Below are positions 21,726 to 33,379 of a DNA stretch of 64,000 nt, in pieces (position 1 is the stretch's first letter; each line of letters opens with the position of its first letter). Source of the stretch: Lycocorax pyrrhopterus obiensis. Its lineage: Eukaryota; Chordata; Aves; Passeriformes; Paradisaeidae. Position numbers and translations under genes: made by a program. The DNA lies in contig JACSVZ010000001.1 in assembly GCA_014706295.1 (NCBI GenBank), positions 1,611,740 through 1,675,739 on the forward strand. The letters run 5' to 3'. A model generated the notes under the pieces. It saw only the letters and a program-made list of their open reading frames with translations. It had not been told where the DNA came from and made no database searches.

Positions 21726-23337
21726 GAGAGCTTTTTTCCCCAAAGGATTTGGGAACAACGTTTTTTTTGGGCTAAATGAGAAGATGGCAGCCAATTCCAG
21801 GAAATAAGAGGAGTCCAGAGGCAGCAGAGGAGGGAGGGATAGGAAAGAAAATCCCATGGGAGCTTCCACCTGAGGAACCGTCGGGTGTTGGATTCTCGCC
21901 CTGCTTGGGGGAAACACCTTTACAACCAAACAGGGCCACAGCAAAAAATCCCTGGCTCCTCCACCAGCACCTATTCCCAGGAAAAACCTCCTCAGACCCC
22001 CTCTGCATCATTCCCATGGGATGAGAAGAAGGAAAAGCATCACATCTTGGAGTGGCAGCTCAGCTCAGAGTGACCCTTGGTGGGTGAAGCACCCTGAGGA
22101 CAAAGGCTCTGCTCGACATCTCGTTCCCACTTCTCCAGCACCAAAACCTCCTGGAATCTTCTCCCAGGCCCTACAGCAGCACTCAAACCCTGAGCAGGGA
22201 TGTCTAGGTGGGACACCGAGAAACTCAATCCTTCCAAGCCACCATCCCAACGAACTCCTGGAAAAACTCAATCTTTCCAATCCATTGTCTCAAGAAACCC
22301 CTGGAAAAATGGGCCAGAGAGGCAGGAAAATAAATCAGGATGTGCAGCAGCTGTCAGGGACAGGAATCCTTCCCTGCCAGCCTTCCCTGCCAGGTTGAAT
22401 TCCGGAAGCAGGCCAGTCTGAGCATTCCCCCTCTCTCCAGCAGCTTGGATATCACAGAAGGACAGAGGTAACAGCTAAAGGAGAATTATTTAGGTTGTAA
22501 AGACACAGCAAAAACCTTAATCTTGGCCTGAAACTTCAGCCAGAATCCTGTGCTGAGGTAGCTGGGTGAAATCGAAACGAAGGACACGAATTTCCCGAAC
22601 AAAAAAGGCGCAGCCCAAAGCCTTTCGCTCGTTCTCCTGAAGGAAACTTTATCTGCTCTCACTAAGCACGGAAGGATCTTTGTGTTGTTCTACAGAGCAA
22701 ATAAACACAGAAACAACCAGAAGGAAAACTGGGATCAGCTGGAGCCTGAAATCATTTCTCAGTGCAGACGGTTCGGGGGATGAAATCCATCAGCTCTGCA
22801 AAGTCTGCCCTGTGCTGCTCACCGAGCTCAGGGAGCTCCAGATGACTCCGATTTCTGCCTTTCCTTCGATAGAAGCCACAAAACCCCTTCAGTTTTCTGT
22901 GGAGAGGCAGCCTCGGTGGCCCACACCGGCTGGTTATTGATGCACGCCCTGTAATCACCCTGCTAACGAGCACTGGGGCTGGTCTGTGGGGTCAGAGCAC
23001 AACGACATCCACTGGAAAGCACCAAAAAATCCTTGATAACCTCCTGATTATCTCGACAATTTTCCTGCTTTAAATATCTCAGATTTTCTATAAGAACTCC
23101 AATCATGAATTTACAGTGCACAAACGATTTGGGATTTGAATTTTCAGCAGGGCACTGATCTTTGCATCGTTTTCCAAATCTGGTGGAAATTCATCCCTTA
23201 ATTCTGATTTTTTCCCCTGCACACTAAAGCTAAAGAAGCAGAGAATGAACATAAAATTAGGCAATTTCCAGGTCATTAGAGGAGAAAATTTAGTGCTTTT
23301 AGATTAAATTTGTAGCGAATGGCTCCTCAAATAGCTG
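21726..23337. other. Unassigned sequence
   Basis: No recognised repeat or exon over 1.6 kb. Confidence 0.55.
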
Positions 23338-23557
23338 TGAAAATCCATTTGGGTTTACATGAACATGAAAATCAATTTGGGTTTAAACGAACATGAAAAT
23401 CAATTTGGGTTTAAACGAACATGAAAATAAATCTGAGTTTATATGAACATGAAAATCAATTTGGGTTTAAATGAACATGAAAAGAAATTTGGATTTACAG
23501 GAACATGACAATAAATTTGGATTTATAGGAACATGAAAAGAAATTTGGATTTACACC
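23338..23557. repeat. 28-bp minisatellite
   Basis: About eight copies of a unit built from AATTTGGGTTTA and GAACATGAAAA. The phase is constant: GGG of the unit recurs at 23351, 23379 and 23407. Later copies shift to TTTGGATTTA, suggesting progressive divergence toward the right end. Confidence 0.92.
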
Positions 23558-23754
23558 GTGGCTCCTAATATTACAATGCCAAAGGTCCATGCTTGGCCCC
23601 CAGCCAAGCATGAAGATAATAATTTTAAAAATAAAGGGAAAATTTGGATTTTCCTGAGGGGGGTGGTGAATTACCAGAGTTAATGAGAGAGATAAATAAT
23701 ATCTCCGGGGGATAGGAAAGGGGCTTTCCACAAGGGCATGGAGTGGTAGGAAAA

Positions 23755-23955
23755 GTGGGAATGGCCCAGTCCAAGCTGCCCTTGGACACTGCCAGGGATC
23801 CAGGGGCAGCCACAGCTTCCCTGGGAAATCCATCCCAGTCCCTCCCCACCCTCACAGGGAGGAATTTCTTCCCAATGTCCCACCTAATCCTTGTTCCTAA
23901 AGCCATTCCCCCGTATCCTATCACTCCATGCCCTGTGCAAATTCCCTTTCCAAGC
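23755..23955 (-). mobile_element. CR1 internal fragment, type A
   Basis: Covers the linker and ORF2 C-terminus (minus frame LGTRIRWDIGKKFLPVRVGR). The 3' UTR and tail are absent, so it is a truncated or partly deleted copy. Confidence 0.88.
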
Positions 23956-25141
23956 CGATTTTGTTGTTGGCACAATTGGGATGGGGAGCTCTGGGCAGGA
24001 TTTAAGGCAGAGGTGCCAAATCCTTTGGGACAAACCCTTCCCTCCCGACCTGGAAAACTCCCGGAATCTCGAGGACGATCCCAGTTTTGTGACAACTCCA
24101 GCCCGGCCCTGCCTGCCCCAAAAACTGTGCTCATTTCAGAGAAATAGTTTGGAAAACGTGATGACAGCGCGCTGACAGCTCCCCCCTCATCCCGCCGGGA
24201 TGCTCCCGCTGATGACAGCTGCTCCAGGAAAAACAGGGAAAAGCCAGATCCAAACAAGCTGCTCTCTAGGACTGCTGGCACCGAGGATTTTCCCAATTCC
24301 CAATGTCGCTTTGGGGTTTGTAACCCAGACCGCCGGGATTGGAACCAAAGCCGCGCCGCCGCAATTCCAGAGGGCACCGATCCAAAGGATTCGATGAGGG
24401 GACAAAGGTTGGGAAGCCGAGAGTGGACAGAGATAGGATTCCTGGAAAAACTCCTCCCGAAACTGGCCAAGTCTGTGCTGCCCGACTAAACTCGGGATTA
24501 GCTCCCCGACCTGGAGCACTGGAAGTGAGGCAATTAGGAGGTGATTGAGATAATTAAATGCTTTCCTAGAACTGCGGAGGAACCGTCAGCCTCTGGAATT
24601 CCAGGAATTTCGCCGGCAGGGCGGGAGAGGTAGATAAGAGTGGAGACAAAGAAGGTGCGCTCATCTTCCAGGGCTTTGTGCCCTTGCCAAAATTCCCTTT
24701 TTTTTTTTTTTAACAGCCAGGCGGAAAATCCTCGGGATCATCCCGCTGCAATCCTGTTTTCCTGCATTTTATTTTCCCGGTTGAAAGAATGACACCTTTA
24801 ATTTATACTTTAGGCTGGATTAAAATTTAGGAGAGACTCCTGTGACCCCCATGAGGTAGGAATGTGACATCCCAAGGATGACTGAGCATGGAAAAGCCAT
24901 GTCCTGGTCTCACATTCCCCAATGCCGCTGCTGCACGGGGGTGTCTGGGTGCAAAGTTTAGGATGGGATAAGTCTGAACTAATTTTAGCCCGGTCTTGTC
25001 TAAGCCAGTCTCAACTCTGCTCCCTTTATAGTCAGGGGAGGTTGGGAAGGCACTGCCAGAGGGTGATTCAAGCTCCTTATCCTGGAGATTTATCTTGGGA
25101 TGGGAACAAACCCTATAAGGAGGTGCCTCCCTGCTACTCTC
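23956..25141. other. Unassigned sequence
   Basis: No exon or transposable element recognised. A 12-T run lies near 24700. Confidence 0.55.
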
Positions 25142-25662
25142 TCCCCACATTAACAGGGAACAAGGAATAAACTGGAGCTGGATTTTTCCATAAAATCAGC
25201 CTCGTCCCGAATATCCCTTCCTTTACAAGTCTCCTTTTCCTGAGCATTTTTTGGGAATTTGAAGTCTGGCATGCAGACCCCGAGCACAACTTGCAGACAG
25301 GCAGGGCTGGCAGAAATTTGAGATATTTCTTGTTTATCCTGCATGGAATTTTATTTCCAAGAGCTGCACAAACAGATCCAACAGCATTAATGGCATGACT
25401 TCCCCACATTAACAGGGAACAGGGAATAAACGGATGGAGCTGGATTCTTCCATAAAATCAGCCTCATCCCGAACATCCCTTCCTTTACAAGTCTCCTTTT
25501 CCTGGGCATTCTTTGGGAATTTGAAGTCTGGCATGCAGACCCCGAGCACAACTTGCAGATAGGCAGGGCTGGCAGAAATTTGAGATATTTATTGTTTATC
25601 CTGCATGGAATTTTATTTCCAAGAGCTGCACAAATGGATCCAACAGCATTCATGGCATGACC
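25142..25662. repeat. 259-bp direct tandem duplication
   Basis: Unit 1 is 25142-25400 and unit 2 is 25401-25662. They differ at about a dozen substitutions (mostly transitions) and one 3-bp insertion, so they are roughly 95 percent identical. The minus strand of both units is open in the same frame (frames 25134-25409 and 25387-25773, sharing KLCSGSACQTSNSQ). About nine of the differences change the residue, which argues against protein constraint. Confidence 0.95.
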
Positions 25663-26439
25663 AAAAATATTTGTTTTCTGCCCTTTCTCTACGACTTCAT
25701 TACAGTGATTACAGCACCGATAAAACAACAATAAAACCTCTCCACCAGGAATAAATTCCCCTAAAACTTCCAAGGGAATCGCTCAAGGCTTTGGATGTGA
25801 GCTCTCCATTAGAGGAGCTGCATGGATTCACACAATTCTTTGGGAATTTGTGTGTCCCAAGGATTTTTCCTGCCTGGAAAAGCAGTTCCAGCACTCGAGT
25901 TTAATACTGAAAAGAGTGAAATGTCCGAGGTGGATCCCAGGTTCCGCACACAAAGCAGTGAGATCAACATCTAATTTAGGGAATTATATCCATCCATCCC
26001 GTTTTAGCCCTCTTGGAGCAGGGAGACAGCTGGAAGTGAAATCACCGGGGCACATGGGAGTGAGTCAGAGAGGAGAAAGGGGAACGGGAGACTCCCACAA
26101 GTGGGAAAATCTCCAGATCCAGACAGAAGCGTGCCAAAGCCATTTCCAAGGGCACATAGCTGAGCCATGAGCTGCACTTTGATGCTGAGTGAACACGAAG
26201 GGAAGGAGCTGCCTGTAAGACCTGACTCATCCCGTTTTTCCCTTGGAAAAGACAAGGAAAGAAAAAAAAATCCCACCCCGTGAAAGAGTTCTGATGGATG
26301 ACATCACCTCGGGTAGGGATAGACATGGAAATGTTCCTTGGTGATTGCAGGGATCTGCCTTCGACAGCTGGGAGCGAACTGGTGGATGCTGAACTCTGGG
26401 AATATCTGATTTATGGGATATAGGGAGACAGGGGAATAA
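25663..26439. other. Unassigned sequence
   Basis: Nothing recognised. Two AP-1-type TGA[C/G]TCA sites lie near 26061 and 26223. Confidence 0.55.
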
Positions 26440-26659
26440 CAGAAAGGACAAGGAGGAGGAGGAGGAGAAGGAGAAGAAGAAGGAGAAGGAGAAGGAGAAG
26501 GAGGAGGAGGAGGAGGAGGAGAAGGAGAAGGAGAAGGAGAAGGAGAAGGAGAAGGACAAGGAGAAGGAGAAGGACAAGGAGAAGGAGAAGGAGAAGGAGG
26601 AGAAAAAGGAGAAGAAGAAGAAAAAGAAGGAGGAGGAGGAGGAGGAGGAGGAAAAGAAA
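26440..26659. repeat. Polypurine (GGA/GAAGGA)n tract
   Basis: About 220 bp of GGA, GAA and AAGGAG units with only isolated pyrimidines (GGACAAGG). The opposite-strand frames (SFSFSF, PPPPPS) are artefacts of the repeat. Confidence 0.95.
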
Positions 26660-26999
26660 TTCTCCTTTTCATTTGTTATTATCTTTGATACGTGCAGGAG
26701 GAATGTCCTGCAGTGTTCAGGAAATCCCCTCCAGCTTTAGGACAACGTTTCTGTCCCGAATAATCGGAGTGCCTGGGAAAAGGGATTGTGAAGGAAAACT
26801 CCCATCTTCCTCCTGGAAAGATGAGCAGTACTTCAAAGCTGCAAAGCCAGGAGAGATGTCCTGCCCAGAACAGAGAAACTCACAAGCTTGTCCTGAAATT
26901 CCCACTTGCATTAACACGGATTTAGGGACAGACTCGTAAATACAACTGGAATTCAGAAAGAAAGGCCTTAGGGACAGTGTCCTAAACACCAGCAAGTTG

Positions 27000-27200
27000 G
27001 AACCATGGAACCATGGAATCATGGAATGGTTTGCGTTGGAAGAGACCTTAAAGTTCATCTCATCCCACCCCTGCCATGGCAGGGACACCTTCCACTGTCC
27101 CAGGCTGCTCCAAGCCCCGTCCAACCTGGCCTGGGAAAATTCCAGGGATGAGAAATCCACAACTTCTCTGGGCAATTCCAAAACCCCTCTGAGCAAAGCC
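27000..27200 (-). mobile_element. CR1 3' copy, type A
   Basis: The tail has four octamers (GGAACCATGGAACCATGG and onward), then the 3' UTR with the CTGCCATGGCAG palindrome. It truncates in the ORF2 C-terminus around 27200. Confidence 0.92.
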
Positions 27201-27718
27201 CAGCTCACCCATTGCCTCCTGCTGCCAATCCATGGTTTGGGACTTTCTGGACTGGGACGTTCTCCCAGCTCCTATGGCTGGACATGGCCACGGCCACCAC
27301 AATCAACCACTGTGGCCAGCTCAGGAAATGCCCGATTTTTGGCAGGATCTGTGGGATGGGGCATCCTGGGGAGGATCCCATGCCATGCCTGGTGGCTCAG
27401 AGTGTCCCTCCAAGCCCTGGGGGAAACCGTGGTCACCAGAGGGCAGGAGGTGACCACGCACACCGTGAGTGGTCAGCCCTGCACTGGTTTCCTGCACCCC
27501 CTGCACTTTCACCTCCTGAATCCTTGATCCAGCTCCTGAATCCAGACTTCTCATGGATCGAGGCTGCAGGGGTGACCCAGGTCACTGGCTCAGCCATGGG
27601 CTGTCCTGGGAACTCATTCCTTTCCTTGTTTTTTTTCCCCAAAACCTTCTTATCTGGAGTGAAAGCTGGAGAGAGACTCCCAGGACTGAACAAGGAACAA
27701 CACCCTGGGCAAGGCCAC
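27201..27718. other. Unassigned sequence
   Basis: Several frames are open (up to 182 codons from 27212), but no domain or repeat is recognised. The openness partly comes from high GC. Confidence 0.5.
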
Positions 27719-28174
27719 GAAATGTCCCAAACCAGCACGAGATATCCCAAACCCCCATGAGATATCCCAAACCCCCACGAGATGTCCCAAACCACCACGA
27801 GATGTCCCAAACCCCCTTGATATATCCCAAACCCCCATGAGATATCCCAAACCACCACGAGATATCCCAAATCCCCACGAGATGTCCAAAATCTCCGTGA
27901 GATATCCCAAACCCCCACGAGATGTCCCAAACCCCCTTGATATACCCCAAACCCCCATGAGATGTCCCAAATCTCCATGAGATACCCCAAACCCCCATGA
28001 GATGTCCCAAACCCCCATGAGATATCCCAAACCCCCACAAGATGTCACAAACCCCCATGAGATATCCCAAACTCACGATATCCCAAACCCCCATGAGATA
28101 TCCCAAACCACCACAAGATATCTCAAACCACCACGAGATGTCCCAAACCCCCATGAGATATCCCAAATCTCCAT
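27719..28174. repeat. 20-bp minisatellite
   Basis: About 22-23 copies of GATATCCCAAACCCCCATGA and variants (GATGT, ACCACCACGA, ATCTCCATGA). One shortened unit lies near 28070. Three units make 60 bp, so all three minus-strand frames read the same 20-residue period (WDISWGFGISHGGLGYLMGV) in different phases, giving overlapping frames up to 205 codons. Confidence 0.96.
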
Positions 28175-29446
28175 GGTTGAATCCATGATGACTTTCCATA
28201 TATTAAATGGGATTTTCAGCATAGCTGGGAGGATTTTGGTGAAAACGGAGCAACCCCAGGTTGTGCTTTATCTCCAATCATTTTCCACCCCCCAAACCTC
28301 GCAGTGGGGGCCTTTTTTTACAGGATTTTGTGCTCTCAGCCCCCACGGAAACGGGATCTTCGTAGCAGGGATAATTCCAACTGGAAACTCAGATGGATTT
28401 TATGACAGCTCCACATCCCTGGGGAGGGTCCCTTCTTCTCTAAATGGGTTCTCCCCTGCCAAAAATCAGTGTGCTGTGTTCAGGGAAGGGAAATGAAACC
28501 CTTGCAGGGTGGTTGGGGTTTCTGTTTCCAGGCACAAACCCCAGGAAAGCCGCACCGGCCACTGCGACATCTCTCTGAGAGGTGTGGGAGTGATCAGAGC
28601 AGCCCTGCTGGGCTGGAAGGGAGGAGGGTGGTGGGGAAAGGGAAGAGAGAGGTCAGAAAAGACACCGAGGAAGCTCCACCTTGGTGTGGAGCTCTGGAAC
28701 CATCCCGGCTTGGAAAACAGCTCCAGGATTTCAAGATTCCCTTCCCAGAGCGTGAGGCAGCACAAGGGACAAGGCTTTGGAGCATCCTCCATGGGCTCAG
28801 TTCTTGCCCTGATCTCCAGGAGGGCTGCATGGGACATTCCTGAAATCACAATCAGGTGTGGGGTACTTCCATATCCTCCATTCCCTTTGGAATTTCATTT
28901 GGATGACCAGCAGATTCCAGCCAAATCTGCTCCAGAAAATACAAATAAACCAAAGGTACAGGAAATTTATGTTTGGATGTGGGTTTTTTAAAAATTTTTT
29001 AATTAAAGATGGAGCCTCTGGGTTCACTGCGGGAATTTTTTTCCCTTCTTCTTATCTGAAATATTTTCCATCAGCTGCCTTGGAAGCGCCTGTGTTCCTA
29101 TGGATGTTTGTGGTGTTGGCACAGGGCGCAGGGAGACATCAACCGTGGCACCGAAGCTTTCCTGCAAAGCAGCATTTTTTGTGGCTGGGGGAGTTTGCTG
29201 CTTGTGAGGGGTGACTCAGGGAGAGCTGTGGAGGCTGAGATCCATGAAAAAGAGGGAAAGCGAACAATTTTCCCACTCACCATTGGCCAGGATTGACAAG
29301 GAGCTGCTCCAGGGGGAAGAGGGGACCCTGCAGGACACGCAGGGAGCCCAGACCCCACTGGGACTATAAATCCTCCAGGAAATAAATCCACAGCTGGGAC
29401 AGGAGGGAGCCAACTCGTTCCTCATCTCCCTGATCCAGCAGTTTGT
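28175..29446. other. Unassigned sequence
   Basis: No transposable element or exon recognised. Confidence 0.55.
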
Positions 29447-29661
29447 GTCTTCCCCCAGAGGGTGCTGGGCACTGCCCAGGCTCCCCAGGGAATGGGCACG
29501 GCCCCGAGGCTGCCAGAGCTCCAGGAGCGTTTGGACAGCGCTGCCAGGGATGCCCAGGCTGGGATTGTTGGGGGGTCTGGGCAGGGCCAGGGCTGGGACT
29601 GGGTGATCCCTGTGGGTCCCTTCCCATTCAGGATATTCCATGATTCTGTGATCATTCCGAA
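29447..29661 (+). mobile_element. CR1 3' end, type B
   Basis: Plus frame LPELQERLDSAARDAQAGIV, the 3' UTR GATCCCTGTGGGTCCCTTCC, and tail ATTCCATGATTCTGTGAT at 29636-29653. It is 5'-truncated at CTTCCCCCAGAGGGTG. Confidence 0.92.
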
Positions 29662-29729
29662 AACTTTGGCAGGATTGGATTCAGGTGCCTCAAGCCATTC
29701 ACACCAACAGCTTCTCCACTTCCCACAAG

Positions 29730-29885
29730 GAATAATTTGGGATGGAAGGGACCTTAAAGCCCATCCAGCTCCACCCCCTGCCATGGGCAGGGACACCTTC
29801 CACTGTCCCAGGCTGCTCCAAGCCCCATCCCAGCTGCCCTTGGACACTTCCAGGGATGAGGCCTGGAAGAAATTTTCCTCCTTGT
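29730..29885 (-). mobile_element. CR1 3' end, type A
   Basis: Begins in the 3' UTR (AATTTGGGATGGAAGGGACC) with the tail lost, and runs to GCCCTTGGACACTTCCAGGG. It lies 70 bp from the type B copy, in inverted orientation. Confidence 0.88.
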
Positions 29886-31209
29886 CCCATGTGGGCTCTC
29901 CATTGATTTGGGAATAATCCCCTTCCGCCTGCTGTTGGAAATCCCCAGGAGAGCGAGCCAGGATAACAACCCGGGATGTTAATTTAGATTACAATGTGCC
30001 CAAACAAATGGGTGAAGCCTTGCAGTGGCAGCTCAATTCCTTCAGCCTCTCAGGGAATAACATTTTTCCAGCTTTAGGGTAAAACACCCTGCTTTTGGAA
30101 TTCCCTGGATGCAACCCCACAGTGATTATCCCGTAATTCCCATTCCTGCACATCCCCAGATCTCCATCTCTGTGCACAGAGCCAGGGGCAGGAGCTGTGC
30201 CTTTGAAGTGACTCTTACAGGACATTACAAATCCCCTGGAAATCTGCCAGAAGCGCCGGTTTATTTTGAAATGTTTCAGGTTTTTGACTCAAGAGCTTGT
30301 CTGCAGTCCTGGAAACACCATTAGGGGTCTGTGTGACTCAATTTATGACTCAGGAAACTGCTGCTGTCTCTCCAAGCTGCACATTTTGAGTTCCAGACTT
30401 CAGTCAAATTGAAGGCAGATCAAACTGAATTTCCCCCCCTCCCCGAGTGATTTCATTTGTCTGCACATCTGAAAAAAAAATAACCCCAAAAAGGAAGGAA
30501 ATAAAATAAATCCCCACTTTTATAATAAATGCCCACTGGACATCAAGGTATCGGGGTTGTCTTGGTTCTAAAATGCGGTTTCTTGTCACGCTGCTCAGCT
30601 AAAATGGGTGTTGGGACATTTGATGATTTAATATTTTACTTTACACGTCCACAAAGCCGAGGTGCAGCTGTGTCCTCAGAGCTCCTGCCTCGAGGGAAGC
30701 CCCCCTGGAATGGAGCTACTGCACCACCTCAGCACCCTGAGCTGTAAATCCTTCCCCAGGCAACACAGAAAGCTCCCTCTGCTTCCAGAACTCTCTCATT
30801 CCACAGCCTCCACTCCATAAAACACCTGGAAAAATCGGGGGGTTTAGGATTGGTTTGGGTTTCTTTGAGCAAGTTCCTCTCCCTCCCCTCAAACCACACT
30901 GAACACAACCCTGGAGCTTTCATTTTCCTGTTTCTACCCAAGTCCCACAAGCTCTTGGCACAGCAATTTCCTCTCAAACTGGAGATGTCCAGAGTTAAAT
31001 CCTGATTCTCCTGCCTGTTCCTGCCCTGAGACTCTCCCCAGCCACCAGGACGACCTTTTCTTCCCACAAGTCCTGAGTGGTTTCTCATGCTCTGTGCCCT
31101 CCTTGGCCAGTTCCATGTTCTTGCCAAAAAAAAAAAAAAAAAGGGAAATAAACAAACCCCAGTTTGTTCAGCCAGTGATTGAGCAGGATTCCAGAAAACC
31201 CCATCAGTT
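29886..31209. other. Unassigned sequence
   Basis: No exon or transposable element recognised. It contains the AP-1 site cluster annotated separately and a poly-A run at about 31124-31142. Confidence 0.55.
30285..30352. promoter_or_regulatory. Cluster of three AP-1/NF-E2 core sites
   Basis: Perfect TGACTCA heptamers occur at 30285-30291, 30334-30340 and 30346-30352. The last two are 12 bp apart start to start. Such sites bind JUN/FOS, NF-E2 or MAF family factors. By chance about eight such heptamers are expected in 64 kb, so three in 68 bp is uncommon, but function is not shown. Confidence 0.25.
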
Positions 31210-31325
31210 TTAGGATTTGACTCTCCTGGAGCCCCTTTAGGCCCTGCAAGGGGCTCTGAGGTCTCCCTGATCCTTCCCTTCTCCAGGCTGAACACCCCCA
31301 GCTCTTCCAGAGGAGAGAACCAGGC
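31210..31325 (-). mobile_element. CR1 internal fragment
   Basis: Contains CTCCTGGAGCCCCTTTAGGC and CTTCTCCAGGCTGAACACCC, the CR1 ORF2 segment coding the LFSLEK-type motif on the minus strand. Both ends are missing. Confidence 0.8.
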
Positions 31326-32244
31326 CTGAGAGTTTCATTTCAGCTGTGTAAGTGCTTTCCACACCATGTCCCAGCAACACCTAAATTCAATTTATGCCTC
31401 CAAACTCTCCTGTGTTACCTATAAAATTAAATTATCTGTGGCCTCTTGAAATCCTTGAGTGGCAAAGCCATTGCCTGAGGTCATCTCCACCTGACCCCAC
31501 TGCTTCCCACCCCATTTGCAGAAAACTTCCCCAAAAAACTGGGTTTAGAACCAGCTCTAAGCAAGATTTCCTCTCCTCCTTTCACTTCAGGCACTTTCTC
31601 TTTCTTTTTTATTTAATTCTCAGCACAAATCTGCCAAGTCCAGAAATACAGGAAGAGAAACTCCTTCCTTTCCCCTACCCCGGGCTGAAATATTTCAGGA
31701 GAAGTGACTTAGACTGAATTTGTTCCATGATTTAAGCAGAGTGCAGAGTTTAGGGAAGGGTTTGGGATGTTTTTGGGAGGATGGGGTGATGCTGTGGTTG
31801 CAATGAGGAGGGAGGAGAAGCCAATGAGAGCCAGGAGGTCGATGCACACCTCAGGTCTGGAGCTGCTTCCCTGGAGGAAAAGAAAACATTGGAAGCGGAG
31901 GAAATGAGGCTGTGGGAGGGAAAGCCGTGGCTTTGCTCCGTGTTATTTTTTTAGGATGATGTTGCAGAGGGTAAGAGAAGCTTTTGCTGAGTTTCCAACG
32001 CTCGGTCACAGCTCTCAGCAGCCCGGGAATGCTCCTCACACCCAAGGAATGCACCTGTGCTGGGAAGAGCTGTCCCACTCTCCAGCAGGAAAGCTGAGCC
32101 CGGCCCCGCCAGCTCCTCTGGCTGCTTCCCTGCTCCAACAACACCTCCTGTCTGGAACAGGCGTCACGGGATCGAACCCAGGGGAACGAACTCCAGCTGA
32201 ATACGTGGAAAATTCTGCTGCCATACAGCTTGTTTGGATGGCAA
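31326..32244. other. Unassigned sequence
   Basis: No repeat or exon recognised with confidence. A 16-bp stretch at 31955-31970 has splice-like borders but is judged a chance match. Confidence 0.55.
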
Positions 32245-32680
32245 ATCAGGGAATGAGGGAATATCCTGAGTGGGAAGGGATCCACAAGGATCACGGAATG
32301 CTGGCCCTGCCCAGACCCCCAACAATCCCAGCCTGGGCATCCCTGGCAGCGCTGTCCAAACGCTCCTGGAGCTCTGGCAGCCTCGGGGCCGTGCCCATTC
32401 CCTGGGGAGCCAGGGCAGTGCCCAGCACCCTCTGGGGGAAGAACCTTTCCCTCAGATCCAACCTAAATCCCTCCTGGCCCAGCTCCAGCTGCTCCCTGGG
32501 TGCTGTCCCTGTCCCGCTGTCCCTCTGAGGAGCTGCAGCCCCTGAGGAGTCTCCCCTCAGCCTCCTCTTCTCCAGCTGGTCATTCCAAGCGCCCTCAGCT
32601 GCTCCTCCTCCCCTCCAGGCTCTTCCCCATCTTTTTGCCTCTCCTTTGGATGTTCTACAATCATTTAATATCTTTTTTTT
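32245..32680 (-). mobile_element. CR1 copy, type B, longest
   Basis: The 3' end is at ATATCCTGAGTGGGAAGGGA (32263). The LPELQERLDSAARDAQAG frame and the upstream FRLDLREKFF-type region are readable on the minus strand. It extends 5' through GGAGAAGAGGAGGCTGAGGG to about 32660. Confidence 0.92.
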
Positions 32681-33379
32681 TTACTGTGCTGCCCAAAACT
32701 TCCCCAGGACTGGAGCTGCGGACAATCCCTCCCTTGCCCAGCTGGAAATCCCATCCTTTTCCCAGGATGTGCTCTCCCTGTCTCCCAAGGGCAGTGCTGG
32801 AAGCAGCAGAGCCTGACTCATTTAGAACTGCCCGGGACAAAGGGATCAGGAAGGCAGAGTAGGAAACTCTCCCGCCTTGGCAGCAGCGGAGCTCGGATCC
32901 CTGCACACCATCCAAGTGCTGAGTTTCCAAATCTTTATGAAAACACGATGAGGCCAAGAGGAAAAACATCCACTCTGGGCTTTTCCAAACACAGCAACTG
33001 AAGCTTCTTGCTAATTAGCAAGGATATTTTTTTTGTTTCTGGCTCCCCTTCCATGTGCAGAGCGCTGCCCACACCTCAGCTGCTGACTGGAAAACCAAAC
33101 AGAGACACAAGTGGGAATTACCGAGTGTGCTCTGAACCCCTGGCGGGGCAGGAGTCATCCAGCCTTTGAGTCAGGCGCTGCAAAAAAAGGATTTCTTGGG
33201 TTTTGAGGAGGAGTTTTCAGCCCTGGCCTCCCAAAGATGGAGCCCGGATCATCCCCTGCTCTGCCAGCAGCACCTGGGGCCTGGTGCTGCTTTGTGTGGC
33301 TGCAAATACGATGGAAAACTTGGGATTCAGTTAAAGAGGCAAAGCCTTATTTCATTTTTTTTTTTACTTTGGTGGAAAG
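32681..33379. other. Unassigned sequence
   Basis: Nothing recognised. AP-1-like cores occur near 32814 and 33168. Confidence 0.55.

Noticed and set aside
23625..24470. 281-codon minus frame
   Set aside because: Includes a CR1 fragment (23755-23955) and GC-rich flank; no family recognised and no start or splice support.
25134..25773. Paired minus frames of 91 and 128 codons in the 259-bp duplication
   Set aside because: Similarity is explained by the DNA duplication; most differences change residues, and no family is recognised.
27433..28199. Minus-strand open frames of 201, 205 and 132 codons
   Set aside because: All three frames of the 20-bp array are stop-free because of unit composition; nothing outside the array supports a gene.
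31955..31970. 16-bp stretch between TATTTTTTTAG and GTAAGA
   Set aside because: Too short and no open-frame or conservation support; serves as an example of a chance splice-like pair.
32150..32200. tRNA T-arm-like GGTTCGATCCC on the minus strand
   Set aside because: No anticodon arm, D arm or acceptor pairing could be assembled around it.
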